Assembly: GCF_000455325.1 (NCBI RefSeq) | Contig: NZ_HG322951.1 | Coordinates: 1,308,536 to 1,372,535, forward strand | Length of the DNA stretch: 64,000 bases | DNA from: Mycolicibacterium septicum DSM 44393 | Lineage (GTDB): Bacteria > Actinomycetota > Actinomycetes > Mycobacteriales > Mycobacteriaceae | Reading direction: 5' to 3' | Shown: positions 51,849 to 61,964 of the stretch, piece after piece | How positions within the stretch are numbered: the stretch's first letter is position 1 | Layout: every line of letters starts with the position of its first letter | Made by a program: the position numbers and the translations under genes | Notes under the pieces: generated by a model | Database searches by the model: none | Told to the model about the DNA's origin: nothing | What the model saw: only the letters and a program-made list of their open reading frames with translations

Positions 51849-52171
51849 TTCGAACCCCTCCCCGGGTTGCAATGTATGGCGTGTCAAAGCAATCTGAGAA
51901 TGCGCTCAGTGCCTGGTCAGTGCAACTTTTGAGGGGGCATTCGAAATGCCTTCATTGCCGAGGAAAATTAAATCTGAATTTCACCTTCCGGCTAAATGGG
52001 ACGTTGAAATGTTGCTCAAGATCCGCCATTCCCGTGGTTGGGACCGGAGAGTGGTGTTTGCCGATGCGGTGTCGGTCGAGGCCGGCCCGGCGGGCGGACG
52101 GGGCAGGCTTTTAATCAGGCTGATCGTGGTTGGAATGGTGTGGCCCGATGTGCGTTGAAACTGCCGTGGGT
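51849..52171. other. Intergenic region, AT-richer, between secreted protein and GNAT genes
   Basis: 323 bp without a convincing gene. The part around 51880-52030 is clearly lower in GC than its surroundings. It holds the promoter and ribosome-binding site of the leftward secreted-protein gene. A rightward 70-codon frame at 51946-52158 has a good GAGGGGG site before its ATG, but its base composition by codon position is not clearly coding. I do not call it. Confidence 0.5.
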
Positions 52172-52699
52172 ATGCAAACGGTGGTTAAGTCAGCCCCCGT
52201 GAGTGGTGTGCAGTTCGTAGCGGTCGGCCTGGATGATCCACTGGCCGCCCCGCTGCTGGCCGAGTTGTCGGTCGAGTACTCGGGGCGTTACGGCGGGACA
52301 CCCGAGTTGATGATGGGCTGGCTGCGCGGAAAGTCCGCCGACGAGTTCGCCCCGCCCGGCGGCGGGCTGTACATCGGCGTGCTCGACGGCGTGCCGGTCA
52401 CCGGCGGCGCCTTCACCCGATTCGACGCCGAGACCGCCGAACTCAAACGCACCTGGACCGACAGTCGCTTCCGGAAACGCGGTCATGCCGCGGCGCTGCT
52501 CGCCCACCTGGAGCTCGAGATCGCCGCACGCGGATACCGCAGGGTCTATCTGACGACCGGTCACCTCCAGCCCGAGGCCGAAGCCCTCTACGACTCGGCG
52601 GGTTACACCCGGCTGATCGCCCCGTTGCCGCCCGAGGGGGAGGGAACCGTCTTCCCGATCGCGTTCGAGAAGGAGCTGCCGGGGGAGGCGGCCACATGA
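52172..52699 (+). CDS. GNAT-family acetyltransferase
   Basis: 175 residues, start taken as ATG at 52172. Core motif A is FRKRGHAAALLAHLELEIAA (R/Q-x2-G-x-A acetyl-CoA loop), preceded by AELKRTWTDSRF and followed by RRVYLTTGHLQPEAEALYDS and AGYTRL, the normal GNAT order. The acceptor is unknown. Its last four bases overlap the start of the LLM oxidoreductase gene, so the two are coupled. Confidence 0.88.
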   Translation: MQTVVKSAPVSGVQFVAVGLDDPLAAPLLAELSVEYSGRYGGTPELMMGWLRGKSADEFAPPGGGLYIGVLDGVPVTGGAFTRFDAETAELKRTWTDSRFRKRGHAAALLAHLELEIAARGYRRVYLTTGHLQPEAEALYDSAGYTRLIAPLPPEGEGTVFPIAFEKELPGEAAT

Positions 52700-53793
52700 C
52701 GGTGCCGCTCTCGATTCTCGACCTGGCCCCCATCAGTGCCGGGGGCGACGCGGTGACCGCACTGCGCAACACCGTCGACCTGGCTCAGCACGCCGAACAG
52801 TGGGGCTTTCAACGGTATTGGGTTGCCGAGCATCATTTCGTGTCGGTGGCCAGCTCGTCACCCGCCGTTCTGGTGGGGCAGATCGCCGCGGCCACCGAAC
52901 GGATCAGGGTCGGCACCGCGGCAGTGCAACTCGGTCACACGACCGCCGTCGCCGTGGTGGAGAGCTTCGGCACGCTGGCCGCGTTCCATCCCGGCCGGAT
53001 CGATCTGGGGGTGGGCCGCTCGGGGCAGAAACGCGCCGAAGCGGTACGGGACAAGCCCCGCGAGCCACGGCCGCCGAGGGAGTGGCACGAGGTCGACGGT
53101 GTGGTGGTCCCGGCGCCCTTCGACGTCAGCGCGCTGATGCGCGATCCGAAGTTGCGGTCCCGGATGGCGGTGTTGCAGCAACCCGAAGCTGTCACACCGG
53201 ATTTCGCCGAACAGCTGGATGACATCCTGGCCATGCTCGCCGGCCGCTATGAGGTCGGTACGGCCGTTCCCGGCGCAGGCGCCGGCCTGACCCCGTGGGT
53301 GTTCGGCAGCAGCAAGGGGCAGAGCGCCCGTGTCGCCGCCGCGCGTGGGCTGCCGTTCGTGGCCAGCTATCACATCACCCCCGCCACCGCGCTGGAGGCA
53401 ATCGAGGTGTACCGCAACGGATTCACCCCGTCGGAGTACTTGTCCGAACCGCACGTGGCGGTATCGGCCGATGTGGTGGTGGCCGAGGATGAAGCCACCG
53501 CGCGGTACCTGGCTTCCAGCTACGGCCACTGGGTCTACTCGATCCGGGCCGGCGGCGGCGCGGTTCCCTACCCGGACCCGGCCGACTGCGGACCGCTGTC
53601 CGACGAACAGCTGGAGGTGGTCCGGGACCGTACCGCAACGCAATTCGTCGGAGACCCTGATCAGGTGGCCGCGCGACTGGAGGCCCTCCAACGGGTGAGC
53701 GGGGCGGACGAACTCGTCATCACCTCGGTGACGCACCGGCACGAGGACCGTTTGCGCTCCCACCGGCTGATAGCTGAGCGGTGGGGCAGTTAG
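52696..53793 (+). CDS. LLM-class flavin-dependent oxidoreductase (MsnO8-like)
   Basis: 365 residues. It begins VPLSILDLAPISAGGDAVTA and QRYWVAEHHFVSVASSSPAV; then RIRVGTAAVQLGHTTAVAVV and FHPGRIDLGVGRSG. WVAEHH and LDLAPI are the marks of the FMN-using TIGR03558 (MsnO8) branch of the luciferase family. The long C-terminal part has GADELVITSVTHRHEDRLRS. Coupled to the upstream GNAT by ATGA. Substrate unknown; FMN is more likely than F420. Confidence 0.87.
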   Translation: MTVPLSILDLAPISAGGDAVTALRNTVDLAQHAEQWGFQRYWVAEHHFVSVASSSPAVLVGQIAAATERIRVGTAAVQLGHTTAVAVVESFGTLAAFHPGRIDLGVGRSGQKRAEAVRDKPREPRPPREWHEVDGVVVPAPFDVSALMRDPKLRSRMAVLQQPEAVTPDFAEQLDDILAMLAGRYEVGTAVPGAGAGLTPWVFGSSKGQSARVAAARGLPFVASYHITPATALEAIEVYRNGFTPSEYLSEPHVAVSADVVVAEDEATARYLASSYGHWVYSIRAGGGAVPYPDPADCGPLSDEQLEVVRDRTATQFVGDPDQVAARLEALQRVSGADELVITSVTHRHEDRLRSHRLIAERWGS

Positions 53794-53838
53794 CGACTAG
53801 GCTGGCCCCCGGAGCTGTTGTCACCGCTAGGGGGGTAT

Positions 53839-54141
53839 TTGCCGAGCCTGCAGGTAATCGTGGGATCGCTGCTGCTGGTAGCGGCTGCGGTGGTGTTCGC
53901 GACCGGGGTGGCTTTGCGGCTGTTCATCGGTCGTCGGGCGGACTCGGCGGAATCACGTCGACGGATGCATGCATTCCGTCAGACCAAGTTTGCCCGGGTG
54001 CTGTTCGGTTCGGTGTACGACGACGAGGTGTTCGACCCCGACGAGCTCGATCAGATGGTCCTGATGCCGACGATCGTGCTGGCCTGCGGCCTGTGCCTGA
54101 CCGGGTTCTTCCTGCTCGGCTACCGCATCCTGCAGCACTAG
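53839..54141 (+). CDS. Small two-helix membrane protein
   Basis: 100 residues if TTG at 53839 is used (GGGGGG just upstream); a TTG seven codons earlier is the alternative. Two membrane segments: VIVGSLLLVAAAVVFATGVA (about 6-27) and TIVLACGLCLTGFFLLGYRI (about 76-96), joined by a charged loop (RRADSAESRRRMHAFRQTKF, DDEVFDPDELDQMV). No family recognised. Its stop shares CTAG with the convergent MBL gene. Confidence 0.7.
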   Translation: MPSLQVIVGSLLLVAAAVVFATGVALRLFIGRRADSAESRRRMHAFRQTKFARVLFGSVYDDEVFDPDELDQMVLMPTIVLACGLCLTGFFLLGYRILQH

Positions 54142-54872
54142 GCGTGCCGGGCCGCCGCAGCGGAGGCGGCGTCGGCGATCGATCCGCGCCACAGCGGCCC
54201 GTGTCCGGGCAGCATCACGTCGGCCTCGACTGCCGCCAGCGTCTTCAGGCTGGTCAGGCAGCCCTGTTCGTCGTGGTTGAACAGGGCGGGCAGCAGCGTC
54301 GGGCCGGTGTGCCGCAGCAGCGGATGTCCGGTGACCAGGGCGTCGCCGCTGACCAGAACCCCGTCGACGATGAAGGAACAGTGCCCGCCGGTGTGGCCCG
54401 GGGTGGGGACCGGCACCGGATTGCCCGGGAGATCGTCGTCGTCGGTCAGTGCCCGCGCGGTCGGGATGCCGGCGTGGTTCATCCCGCCCTTGGCGGTGAT
54501 GGTGGCCGCCCACTTCAGCCAGCGGGGCTGCCAGATGTTGCGGACCACGTCCGCCGGCGCGGCCTGCTCCAGATACTCACGCTTGGTGTGCCCGAGTTCG
54601 GTGCTGTGGCAAAACACCGGTGTGCCATGGGTTTTCGCCAACCAGATGGCGGTCCCGAAGTGGTCGATGTGGGCGTGGGTCAGCAGGACGGCGGCGATGT
54701 CGTCGACGGTGAACCCGAGCCGGCGGACCGAGCCGATGACGTCCTCGCGCTGCCCAGGGAACCCCGCGTCGATCAGCATGACCCGGTTTCCGTCGGTCAC
54801 CAGCGTCCAGTTCACCAAGTCGGTCTGTGCGAAGTGCACATGCTCGGTGATCGCGGTCAGGGCTGCTGCCAT
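54138..54872 (-). CDS. MBL-fold metallo-hydrolase (Rv0406c-like)
   Basis: 244 residues. The metal motif is H66-A-H68-I-D70-H71 ([18 protein letters not shown]); further ligands are in [32 protein letters not shown] and [12 protein letters not shown]. This is the common hydrolase (glyoxalase II or lactonase-like) type, not a class B beta-lactamase by sequence. Substrate unknown. It is divergent from fgd1 with a 35-bp gap, and both keep the M. tuberculosis order Rv0406c-Rv0407. Confidence 0.88.
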   Translation of the reverse strand: MAAALTAITEHVHFAQTDLVNWTLVTDGNRVMLIDAGFPGQREDVIGSVRRLGFTVDDIAAVLLTHAHIDHFGTAIWLAKTHGTPVFCHSTELGHTKREYLEQAAPADVVRNIWQPRWLKWAATITAKGGMNHAGIPTARALTDDDDLPGNPVPVPTPGHTGGHCSFIVDGVLVSGDALVTGHPLLRHTGPTLLPALFNHDEQGCLTSLKTLAAVEADVMLPGHGPLWRGSIADAASAAAARHA

Positions 54873-54907
54873 GTCGCGAGTTTAGGCATAGGAGTAGAAA
54901 CGAACCC

Positions 54908-55918
54908 GTGGCTGAACTGAAACTGGGATACAAGGCATCGGCGGAGCAGTTTGCCCCGCGTGAACTCGTCGAGCTGGCAGTGCTGGCCGAAGCGGCGGGA
55001 ATGGACAGTGCGACGGTCAGCGACCATTTCCAGCCCTGGCGCCACGAGGGCGGACACGCACCGTTCTCTCTGGCCTGGATGACGGCGGTGGGCGAGCGCA
55101 CCGAGCGGCTGATGCTGGGCACATCGGTGCTCACGCCGACGTTCCGGTACAACCCGGCGGTGATCGCGCAGGCGTTCGCGACCATGGGCTGCCTGTACCC
55201 GGGCCGGATCTTCCTGGGCGTGGGCACCGGTGAGGCGCTCAACGAGATCGCCACCGGCTACGTCGGGGAGTGGCCCGAGTTCAAGGAGCGCTTCGCCCGG
55301 CTGCGCGAGTCGGTGAAGCTCATGCGCGAGCTGTGGGTGGGCGACCGCGTCGATTTCGACGGTGAGTACTACAAGCTCAAGGGCGCCTCGATCTACGACG
55401 TGCCCGAGGGCGGCATCCCGGTGTACATCGCCGCGGGCGGCCCGGTGGTGGCCAAGTACGCGGGCCGCGCGGGCGACGGCTTCATCTGCACCTCCGGCAA
55501 GGGTGAGGAGCTGTACAAGGACAAGCTCATCCCCGCCGTGAAGGAAGGGGCCGAGGCCGCCGGGCGCAATCCCGACGACATCGACCGGATGATCGAGATC
55601 AAGATCTCCTACGATCCCGACCCCGAGCTGGCGCTGGAGAACACCCGGTTCTGGGCGCCGCTGTCGCTGACACCCGAGCAGAAGCACTCGATCGACGATC
55701 CGATCGAGATGGAGAAGGCCGCCGACGCGCTGCCCATCGAGCAGGTCGCCAAGCGCTGGATCGTCGCGTCGGATCCCGACGAGGCGGTCGAGAAGGTCGG
55801 CCAGTACGTCAAGTGGGGCCTGAACCACCTGGTCTTCCACGCCCCCGGCCACGACCAGCGCCGATTCCTCGACCTGTTCAAGAAGGACCTGGAGCCCCGG
55901 CTGCGCAAGCTGGGCTGA
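54908..55918 (+). CDS. fgd1: F420-dependent glucose-6-phosphate dehydrogenase
   Basis: 336 residues from GTG at 54908, the same length as Rv0407 and nearly the same throughout. The catalytic set is present at the expected numbers: H40 and W44 (SDHFQPW) and E109 ([14 protein letters not shown]). The phosphate-binding lysine and arginine region is KLIPAVKEG and [20 protein letters not shown]. It oxidises glucose-6-phosphate to 6-phosphogluconolactone and reduces F420, which feeds the LLM/DDN-type enzymes such as those at 18798. It also activates nitroimidazole drugs indirectly. The next gene, a GntR regulator, abuts it tail to tail. Confidence 0.98.
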   Translation: MAELKLGYKASAEQFAPRELVELAVLAEAAGMDSATVSDHFQPWRHEGGHAPFSLAWMTAVGERTERLMLGTSVLTPTFRYNPAVIAQAFATMGCLYPGRIFLGVGTGEALNEIATGYVGEWPEFKERFARLRESVKLMRELWVGDRVDFDGEYYKLKGASIYDVPEGGIPVYIAAGGPVVAKYAGRAGDGFICTSGKGEELYKDKLIPAVKEGAEAAGRNPDDIDRMIEIKISYDPDPELALENTRFWAPLSLTPEQKHSIDDPIEMEKAADALPIEQVAKRWIVASDPDEAVEKVGQYVKWGLNHLVFHAPGHDQRRFLDLFKKDLEPRLRKLG

Positions 55919-56680
55919 TCAGGCGCTGCTGACTGATCGCTGAACCGCGCCGACCGCTCCGTGGCTCGTTGCCGTGAGCCGGACCCGGTCGGCGCGGAAC
56001 AGATCGCAGGCGTACTCGAACGGCTCGCCACTGCTGTCGCGCGTGATGCGGGTGATCGCCAACAGCGGCTTGCGGTGGGCGATGTCGAGCCATTGGGCCT
56101 CGCGGGGGCTGGCGCTGACCACTTCGATGGTCTCGGTGGTGACAGCGGGCGCCAGCCCGTAGCGCACCCGCACCAACTCGTAGAGCGAGCCGCCGAGCGG
56201 TTGTTCCAGCAGGTCCTCCATGCGCTCGGCCACGAAGCAGGACAGATCCACCGACAGCGGCACGCCGTCGGCGTAGCGCAGCCTGCGGATCGTGAATATC
56301 TCTGCGCCATCGGCGATTTCGAGCGCATGCGACTCCACCTGGGTGGCCGGCCTGCGGTCCGTCGCCAGCACCCGGGTGGCGCTGCTGTGGCCGCCGCTGT
56401 GCAATCGGGCGGGAAGCCCGGCCAACTCGGCCGCGTTGCGTTCCACGACGTCGGCCCGCACGAACGTGCCGCCGTTGCGCCCGGTCCGGCGCTCCAGCAC
56501 ACCTGCCTGGCTCAACGGCAGTAGTGCGCTGCGCAGCGTGGATCGCGACACCGCGAAGCTCTCCGCCATCTCACGCTCGGTGCCCAGCCGCGAGCCGGGG
56601 CGCAGGGTGCCCAGGGCCAGCATGGACAGGATGCGCCGGCGTACGTCCTCGGCTACAGGGCCGCCCGGTGTCATGGACAT
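55919..56680 (-). CDS. GntR/HutC-family (UTRA) transcriptional regulator
   Basis: 253 residues from ATG at 56680 (an ATG two codons later is also possible). The winged helix is VAEDVRRRILSMLALGTLRP, GSRLGTEREMAESFAVSRST, LRSALLPLSQAGVLERRTG. The UTRA effector domain follows (FTIRRLRYADGVPLSVDLSC, LYELVRVRYGLAP, LLAITRITRDSSGEPFEYAC). HutC-type proteins sense a small metabolite and usually repress a neighbouring uptake and breakdown operon. Here it is divergent from an APC permease and a class III aminotransferase. A GACCA-N5-TGGTC dyad lies before the permease. Confidence 0.88.
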   Translation of the reverse strand: MSMTPGGPVAEDVRRRILSMLALGTLRPGSRLGTEREMAESFAVSRSTLRSALLPLSQAGVLERRTGRNGGTFVRADVVERNAAELAGLPARLHSGGHSSATRVLATDRRPATQVESHALEIADGAEIFTIRRLRYADGVPLSVDLSCFVAERMEDLLEQPLGGSLYELVRVRYGLAPAVTTETIEVVSASPREAQWLDIAHRKPLLAITRITRDSSGEPFEYACDLFRADRVRLTATSHGAVGAVQRSVSSA

Positions 56681-56880
56681 GCCCCGAGTCTGAACCAAAT
56701 CGAGCCCGTAGAGCAGACCAAAAACAGCCGATTTACCTGGCTGTTGCACGACTCCCAGGTTCGAAACATGACGGCAACAAAGGGCTTGACCCGCAACAAT
56801 TTTCGAGTTGCCCAATGATCTGGGCGGGATAACAATGTGCTGCGTCGCACCACAATGCTGTCGTCGACGCCAAACAATCA

Positions 56881-56895
56881 GACCAAATAGTGGTC
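56881..56895 (+). promoter_or_regulatory. Dyad before the APC permease gene
   Basis: GACCA-N5-TGGTC is a perfect inverted repeat 29-43 bp before the permease start, in the 244-bp gap shared with the divergent GntR gene. Short dyads containing GGTC/GACC are known for some HutC/NagR-type regulators. The rest of the gap holds no gene. Confidence 0.5.
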
Positions 56896-56924
56896 CGAAA
56901 ACCGTCCTTCAGTTAGGACCCGCA

Positions 56925-58481
56925 ATGAGCGAGATCATCGATCCGCCGGCCCCGTCCGGTGCCTCCATCCAACGCCTCAAACCCAACGCCGTGGGACTGG
57001 TCGGCGTGCTGTTCATGGCGGTCGCCACGGCCGCTCCCATCACAGCCATGGTCGGCAACGTGCCGATCGCGGTCGGTTTCGGCAACGGCGCCTATGCGCC
57101 CGCCGGATACTTCGTCGCCACCATCGTGCTGACCCTGTTCGCCATCGGCTATGCCGCGATGAGCAAGCACATCACCGCCACCGGCGCCTTCTACGGGTAC
57201 ATCTCGCACGGCCTGGGCCGCGTCGTCGGCCTGGGAGCGGGATTCCTCACCGCCCTGGCCTACATGGTGTTCGAGGCGTCGCTGATCGGCATCTTCTCGT
57301 TCTTCGGAAACGATCTGTTCAAATCGTTCTTCAACATCGACGTGCCGTGGGTCCTGTTCGCGGTGGTGATGCTGGCCGTGAACGCCGTACTGACCTATTT
57401 CGACATCAACCTGGCGGCCAAGGTGCTCGGGGTCTTCCTGATCACCGAGATCATCATGCTGGCCATGATGGCGCTGTCGGTGGTGTTCACCGGTGGCGGC
57501 CCGCAGGGCTGGTCGCTGGGATCGCTCAACCCGCTCAACGGTTTCCAGAGTCTCTCCGGTGAGGTGGCCGGTGTCGACGGCAGCATGATCACAGTCGCCG
57601 GTTCGGCCGGAGTCGGCCTGTTCTTCGCGTTCTGGTCGTGGGTGGGCTTCGAGTCCAGCGCCATGTACGGCGAAGAGTCCCGAAACCCCAAGAAGATCAT
57701 CCCGATTGCGGTGATCTGTTCGGTCGTCGGCATCGGCGCGTTCTACGTCATCGTCTCGTGGCTGGCGATCGTCGGCACCGGCCCGCAGAATGCCATTGCG
57801 CTGGCGCAGGATTCGACCACGGCGGGAGACATCTTCTTCACCCCGGTGCACGAGCATCTGGGACAGTGGGCCGTCGACCTGTTCAAGATCCTGCTGATGA
57901 CGGGCTCGTTCGCCTGCGGCATGGCATTCCACAACTGCGCCGCGCGCTACCTGTACGCCATCGGCCGGGAGAACGTCATCCCGGGCATGCGCAAGACCAT
58001 CGGCGCCACCCACCCGGTGCACGGCTCACCGCACATCGCCGGATTCGTGCAGACAGGTTTCGCCACCGTGGTGGTGCTGTTCTTCGACATCACCGGCCGC
58101 GACCCCTACACCGGTCTCTACGGCCTGATGGCGTTGCTGGGCACCACCGCCATCATGATCGTGCAGGCACTGGCGGCATTCTCGGTGATCTCGTTCTTCC
58201 ACGTGCAGAAGCGGCATCCCGAGACCTCGAACTGGTTCACCACCTTCCTGGCTCCCCTGCTGGGCGGGATGGGCATGCTCTACGTCATCTACCTGCTCGC
58301 CAAGAACGCGTCGTTTGCTGCGGGTTCAGCCGCTTCGGACTGGATCTTCACGTCGATCCCGTATGTTGTTGGCATCGCCGGAATCGGTGGTGTGCTGTGG
58401 GCGCTGTTCCTGAAATTCAAGGATCCGCAACGCTATTCCGATCTCGGGCGCACAGTGTTGGAGGAAGCGCACGAACGTTAG
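56925..58481 (+). CDS. APC-family amino acid/amine permease
   Basis: 518 residues from ATG at 56925 with about 12-13 membrane segments. TM1 begins LVGVLFMAVATAAPITAMVG, followed by ATGAFYGYISHGLGRVVGLG (substrate-binding TM3 region) and FWSWVGFESSAMYGEESRNP, which is the marker of amino-acid/polyamine transporters near TM6. The C-terminus is charged (LKFKDPQRYSDLGRTVLEE). It likely imports an amino acid or amine. The class III aminotransferase gene follows 30 bp downstream, so permease and enzyme probably act on one substrate under the GntR regulator. Confidence 0.88.
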   Translation: MSEIIDPPAPSGASIQRLKPNAVGLVGVLFMAVATAAPITAMVGNVPIAVGFGNGAYAPAGYFVATIVLTLFAIGYAAMSKHITATGAFYGYISHGLGRVVGLGAGFLTALAYMVFEASLIGIFSFFGNDLFKSFFNIDVPWVLFAVVMLAVNAVLTYFDINLAAKVLGVFLITEIIMLAMMALSVVFTGGGPQGWSLGSLNPLNGFQSLSGEVAGVDGSMITVAGSAGVGLFFAFWSWVGFESSAMYGEESRNPKKIIPIAVICSVVGIGAFYVIVSWLAIVGTGPQNAIALAQDSTTAGDIFFTPVHEHLGQWAVDLFKILLMTGSFACGMAFHNCAARYLYAIGRENVIPGMRKTIGATHPVHGSPHIAGFVQTGFATVVVLFFDITGRDPYTGLYGLMALLGTTAIMIVQALAAFSVISFFHVQKRHPETSNWFTTFLAPLLGGMGMLYVIYLLAKNASFAAGSAASDWIFTSIPYVVGIAGIGGVLWALFLKFKDPQRYSDLGRTVLEEAHER

Positions 58482-58511
58482 CGGGGCGTGCGGGTGGCGA
58501 AAGGAAGTGCC

Positions 58512-59834
58512 ATGGGGTTCTCGAACATCATGGACTCCAACAGCTATTCGGGGGGTCTGGCGACCGATCCCGACACCGAACGGCTGATCGAGGCCCGTGC
58601 CCACCTGCTGGGCCCGGCGTACCGGCTGTTCTACGAACGGCCGGTACACCTGGTCCGGGGCAGCGGCAGTCACCTGTTCGACGCGGACGGCGGGCGCTAC
58701 CTCGACGCCTACAACAACGTCGTCAGCGTCGGCCATTGCCACCCGCGCGTGGTGGCCGCCATCACCCGCCAGGCCGAGACGCTCAACACCCACACCCGGT
58801 ATCTGCACGACGGCATCGTGGACTACTCGCAGCGGCTGTTGGCCACGCTCCCAGGGGAAGTCGACCAGGTGATGTACGCCTGCACCGGCTCGGAGGCCAA
58901 TGATCTGGCCCTGCGGGTGGCCCAGATGTACACCGGGGCACGCGGCGTGATCGTCACCCGGGACGCCTACCACGGCAATACCGAAGCGGTGACGGCGATT
59001 TCACCGTCGATCGGTGGCGCGACCACCATCGGTCCGCATGTGCGCGCGGTGGCCGCCCCGGACAGTTACCGCTCCGGCGGTGATGTGGCGGGCCGGTTCC
59101 TGGCCGAGGTGGAAGCCGCGATCGCCGACCTGTCGGCGGCAGGCCACGGCCTGAGCTGCCTGATCGTGGACACCTTCTTCTCATCCGACGGCATCTACCC
59201 CGACCCCTCGGTGCTGGCGCCCGCGGTGGCGGCGGTACGTGCGGCCGGCGGGGTGTTCCTCGCGGACGAGGTGCAACCCGGCTTCGGCCGCACCGGGGAG
59301 GCGATGTGGGGCTTCACCCGCCACGGCGTCGTGCCCGACCTGGTCACCATGGGCAAGCCGATGGCCAACGGGTTGCCGGTGGCGGCGATGGCCGCCCGCG
59401 GTGAGGTGCTCGAGGCGTTCGCTCGGGAGGTGCCGTACTTCAACACGTTCGGTGGCAACCCGGTGTCGATGGCGGCGGCAAGCGCGGTGCTCGACGTCAT
59501 CGAGGACGAGCAGCTGATGGCCAATGCCGCCAAGGTGGGTACCGCGCTGCGCGACGAGATCGCCCGGGTGGCCGTCGACAATCCGCGTATCGGGGATGTT
59601 CGCGGGGCCGGTCTCTACGTCGGCGTCGAGATGGTGACCGACCGCGAGAGCTCAGGCCCCGACCGGGCCGCAGCGCACGATCTGGTCAACGCGATGCGGG
59701 ACCGCAAAGTGCTCATCTCGGTTTGCGGAGCGGAGGGCAGTGTGCTGAAGGTGAGACCCCCGCTGGTATTCTCTCTGTCGGATGTGGACTGGTTCTGCAC
59801 CGAATTCGCCGATGCGCTGCGGGAGCTGCGCTGA
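58512..59834 (+). CDS. Class III PLP aminotransferase (AGXT2-like / ETNPPL-like)
   Basis: 440 residues from ATG at 58512, with GAAAGGAAG upstream. PLP lysine K282 is in LVTMGKPMANG; the fold signature includes YMYDADGGRYLD-like FDADGGRYLDAYNNVVSVGH, CHPRVVAAIT, TGSEANDLALRVAQ and DEVQPGFGRTGEAMWGF. The opening LLGPAYRLFYERPVHLVRG and NVVSVGHCHP resemble the AGXT2L/ethanolamine-phosphate phospho-lyase branch, so the reaction may be transamination or phospho-elimination. It is downstream of the APC permease and upstream of pta-ackA, consistent with breakdown of an amine to an aldehyde and then acetyl units. Substrate is inferred only. Confidence 0.85.
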   Translation: MGFSNIMDSNSYSGGLATDPDTERLIEARAHLLGPAYRLFYERPVHLVRGSGSHLFDADGGRYLDAYNNVVSVGHCHPRVVAAITRQAETLNTHTRYLHDGIVDYSQRLLATLPGEVDQVMYACTGSEANDLALRVAQMYTGARGVIVTRDAYHGNTEAVTAISPSIGGATTIGPHVRAVAAPDSYRSGGDVAGRFLAEVEAAIADLSAAGHGLSCLIVDTFFSSDGIYPDPSVLAPAVAAVRAAGGVFLADEVQPGFGRTGEAMWGFTRHGVVPDLVTMGKPMANGLPVAAMAARGEVLEAFAREVPYFNTFGGNPVSMAAASAVLDVIEDEQLMANAAKVGTALRDEIARVAVDNPRIGDVRGAGLYVGVEMVTDRESSGPDRAAAHDLVNAMRDRKVLISVCGAEGSVLKVRPPLVFSLSDVDWFCTEFADALRELR

Positions 59835-59885
59835 GCAAAAGCAGAGCATCTGGCTGTCCAAACCCTGATGAGGGAAGCTGTATCA

Positions 59886-61964
59886 GTGCCAGAGGCAGTT
59901 GTCGCTACGGCGATCTATATTGCGTCGCCCGAAGGTGACACCGGCAAGTCGACGATTGCGCTCGGCATTCTCCACCGACTTGCTGCGACCGTGCCGAGGG
60001 TGGGGGTCTTCCGCCCGATCACCCGGCTGGGCGAGGACCGCGACTACATCCTCGAACTGCTGCTGGCCGGTACCACGGCGGGGCTGAGTTACGACGAGTG
60101 TGTCGGGGTCAGCTACCAGCAGGTACACGAGGATCCCGAGGTCGCGATCGCCGACATCGTCGACCGGTTCCACCGCGTGGCCGAACGGTGCGATGCCGTG
60201 CTGATCGTCGGCAGCGACTACACCGATGTCGCCACGCCCAGCGAGCTGAGCATGAACGCGCGCATCGCGGTCAACCTCGGCGCCCCCGTGGTGCTCGCGG
60301 TCAAGGCCGCCGACCGCACGCCCGACGAGGTGGCCCACGTGGTCGAGGTGTGTCTGGCCGAGCTGAACCACCAGCATGCGCATGCCGCGGCAGTCGTCGC
60401 CAACCGGTGTGACCCAGCGCAGCTGACCGCGGTGGCCGAGGCTCTCAAACCGCTCGGCCCGCCCGCCTACGTGCTTCCCGAGGAGCCGTTGCTGGTGGCA
60501 CCGTCGGTGGCCGAACTGAAGGTGGCGGTCGACGGCACGGTGATCGCGGGGGACCCGGAGCTGCTGTCCCGTGAGGCGATGGGTGTGCTGGTGGCGGGCA
60601 TGACCGCCGAGCATGTGCTGGAGCGCCTGACCGAGGGTGTCGCGGTAGTGACCCCGGGTGACCGGTCCGACGTGGTGCTGGCCGTGGTGAGTGCCCATGC
60701 CGCAGAAGGATTTCCGTCACTGTCCTGCATCATCCTCAACGGCGGGCTCGAACTGCACCCGGCCATCGCCTCGTTGGTCGACGGGCTGGGGCTGCGGTTG
60801 CCCATCGTGGCCACCGAGTACGGAACCTTCGAGACCGCCAGCCGGGTCGCCGGCGCGCGCGGCCGGGTCACCGCGAAATCGCAGCGCAAGATCGACACCG
60901 CGCTGGCGCTGATGGACAAGCATGTCGACGTCAACGATCTGCTGGCGCAGTTGAGCATCCCGATCCCCGCGGTCACCACGCCGCAGATGTTCACCTACCA
61001 ACTGCTCGACCAGGCCCGCTCCGACCGCAAGCGCATCGTCTTGCCCGAGGGCACCGACGACCGCATCCTCAGGGCCGCGGGCCGGCTGCTGCAGCACGAG
61101 GTCGCCGAGCTGACCATCCTCGGCGAGGAAAGTCAGATCCGTTCCCGGGCAGCAGAACTCGGGGTGAACCTCGACGCGGCCGTCGTCCTCGATCCGCGTA
61201 CCAGTGAGTTGTGCGACCAGTTCGCCGAGCAGTACGCCGAACTCCGGCGCAAGAAGGGCGTGACGGTCGAGCAGGCCCGCGAGATCATCCACGACGTCTC
61301 CTACTTCGGCACGATGCTGGTGCACAACAAGATGGTGGACGGCATGGTGTCGGGCGCCGCGCACACCACCGCACACACCGTGCGTCCCGCCTTCGAGATC
61401 ATCCGTACCGCGCCGGGAATCTCGACGGTGTCGAGCATCTTCCTGATGTGCCTGGCCGACCGCGTGCTGGCCTACGGCGACTGCGCGATCGTGCCCGATC
61501 CGACCTCCGAGCAACTCGCCGACATCGCGATCTCCTCGGCCCGCACCGCGGCGCAGTTCGGCATCGATCCGCGGGTGGCCATGCTGTCGTATTCGACAGG
61601 CACCTCGGGCACCGGCGCCGATGTCGACAAGGTCAGGGCGGCAACCGAACTGGTGCGCCAACGCGATCCCGATCTGTTGGTCGAGGGGCCGATCCAGTAC
61701 GACGCCGCGGTGGAGCCATCGGTCGCGCTGACCAAGATGCCCGATTCGCCGGTGGCGGGCCGGGCCACGGTGCTGATCTTCCCGGACCTCAACACCGGCA
61801 ACAACACCTACAAGGCCGTGCAACGCAGTGCCGGCGCCATCGCGATCGGCCCGGTGCTGCAGGGCTTGAACAAGCCGGTCAACGATCTGTCCCGAGGAGC
61901 GCTGGTGGAGGACATCGTCAACACCGTGGCGATCACGGCGATTCAGGCACAGGGCGACTCATGA
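59886..61964 (+). CDS. pta: Phosphate acetyltransferase
   Basis: 692 residues taking GTG at 59886, which has AGGGAAG eight bases upstream; an ATG six codons earlier lacks such a site. Rv0408 is 690. N-terminal P-loop NTPase-like domain ([20 protein letters not shown]), a DRTGG domain in the middle, and the C-terminal PTA_PTB catalytic domain ([60 protein letters not shown]). It interconverts acetyl-CoA and acetyl phosphate. The stop overlaps the ackA start by 4 bp (ATGA). Confidence 0.96.
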   Translation: MPEAVVATAIYIASPEGDTGKSTIALGILHRLAATVPRVGVFRPITRLGEDRDYILELLLAGTTAGLSYDECVGVSYQQVHEDPEVAIADIVDRFHRVAERCDAVLIVGSDYTDVATPSELSMNARIAVNLGAPVVLAVKAADRTPDEVAHVVEVCLAELNHQHAHAAAVVANRCDPAQLTAVAEALKPLGPPAYVLPEEPLLVAPSVAELKVAVDGTVIAGDPELLSREAMGVLVAGMTAEHVLERLTEGVAVVTPGDRSDVVLAVVSAHAAEGFPSLSCIILNGGLELHPAIASLVDGLGLRLPIVATEYGTFETASRVAGARGRVTAKSQRKIDTALALMDKHVDVNDLLAQLSIPIPAVTTPQMFTYQLLDQARSDRKRIVLPEGTDDRILRAAGRLLQHEVAELTILGEESQIRSRAAELGVNLDAAVVLDPRTSELCDQFAEQYAELRRKKGVTVEQAREIIHDVSYFGTMLVHNKMVDGMVSGAAHTTAHTVRPAFEIIRTAPGISTVSSIFLMCLADRVLAYGDCAIVPDPTSEQLADIAISSARTAAQFGIDPRVAMLSYSTGTSGTGADVDKVRAATELVRQRDPDLLVEGPIQYDAAVEPSVALTKMPDSPVAGRATVLIFPDLNTGNNTYKAVQRSAGAIAIGPVLQGLNKPVNDLSRGALVEDIVNTVAITAIQAQGDS

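Noticed and set aside
51946-52158. 70-codon plus-strand frame with a good ribosome-binding site
   Set aside because: Base composition by codon position is not clearly coding and no motif is seen; kept only as a lead in the findings.
57638-58903. 421-codon plus-strand frame overlapping the permease and aminotransferase genes
   Set aside because: Arg/His/Gly-rich sequence from the wrong frame; the two genes it crosses have clear families.
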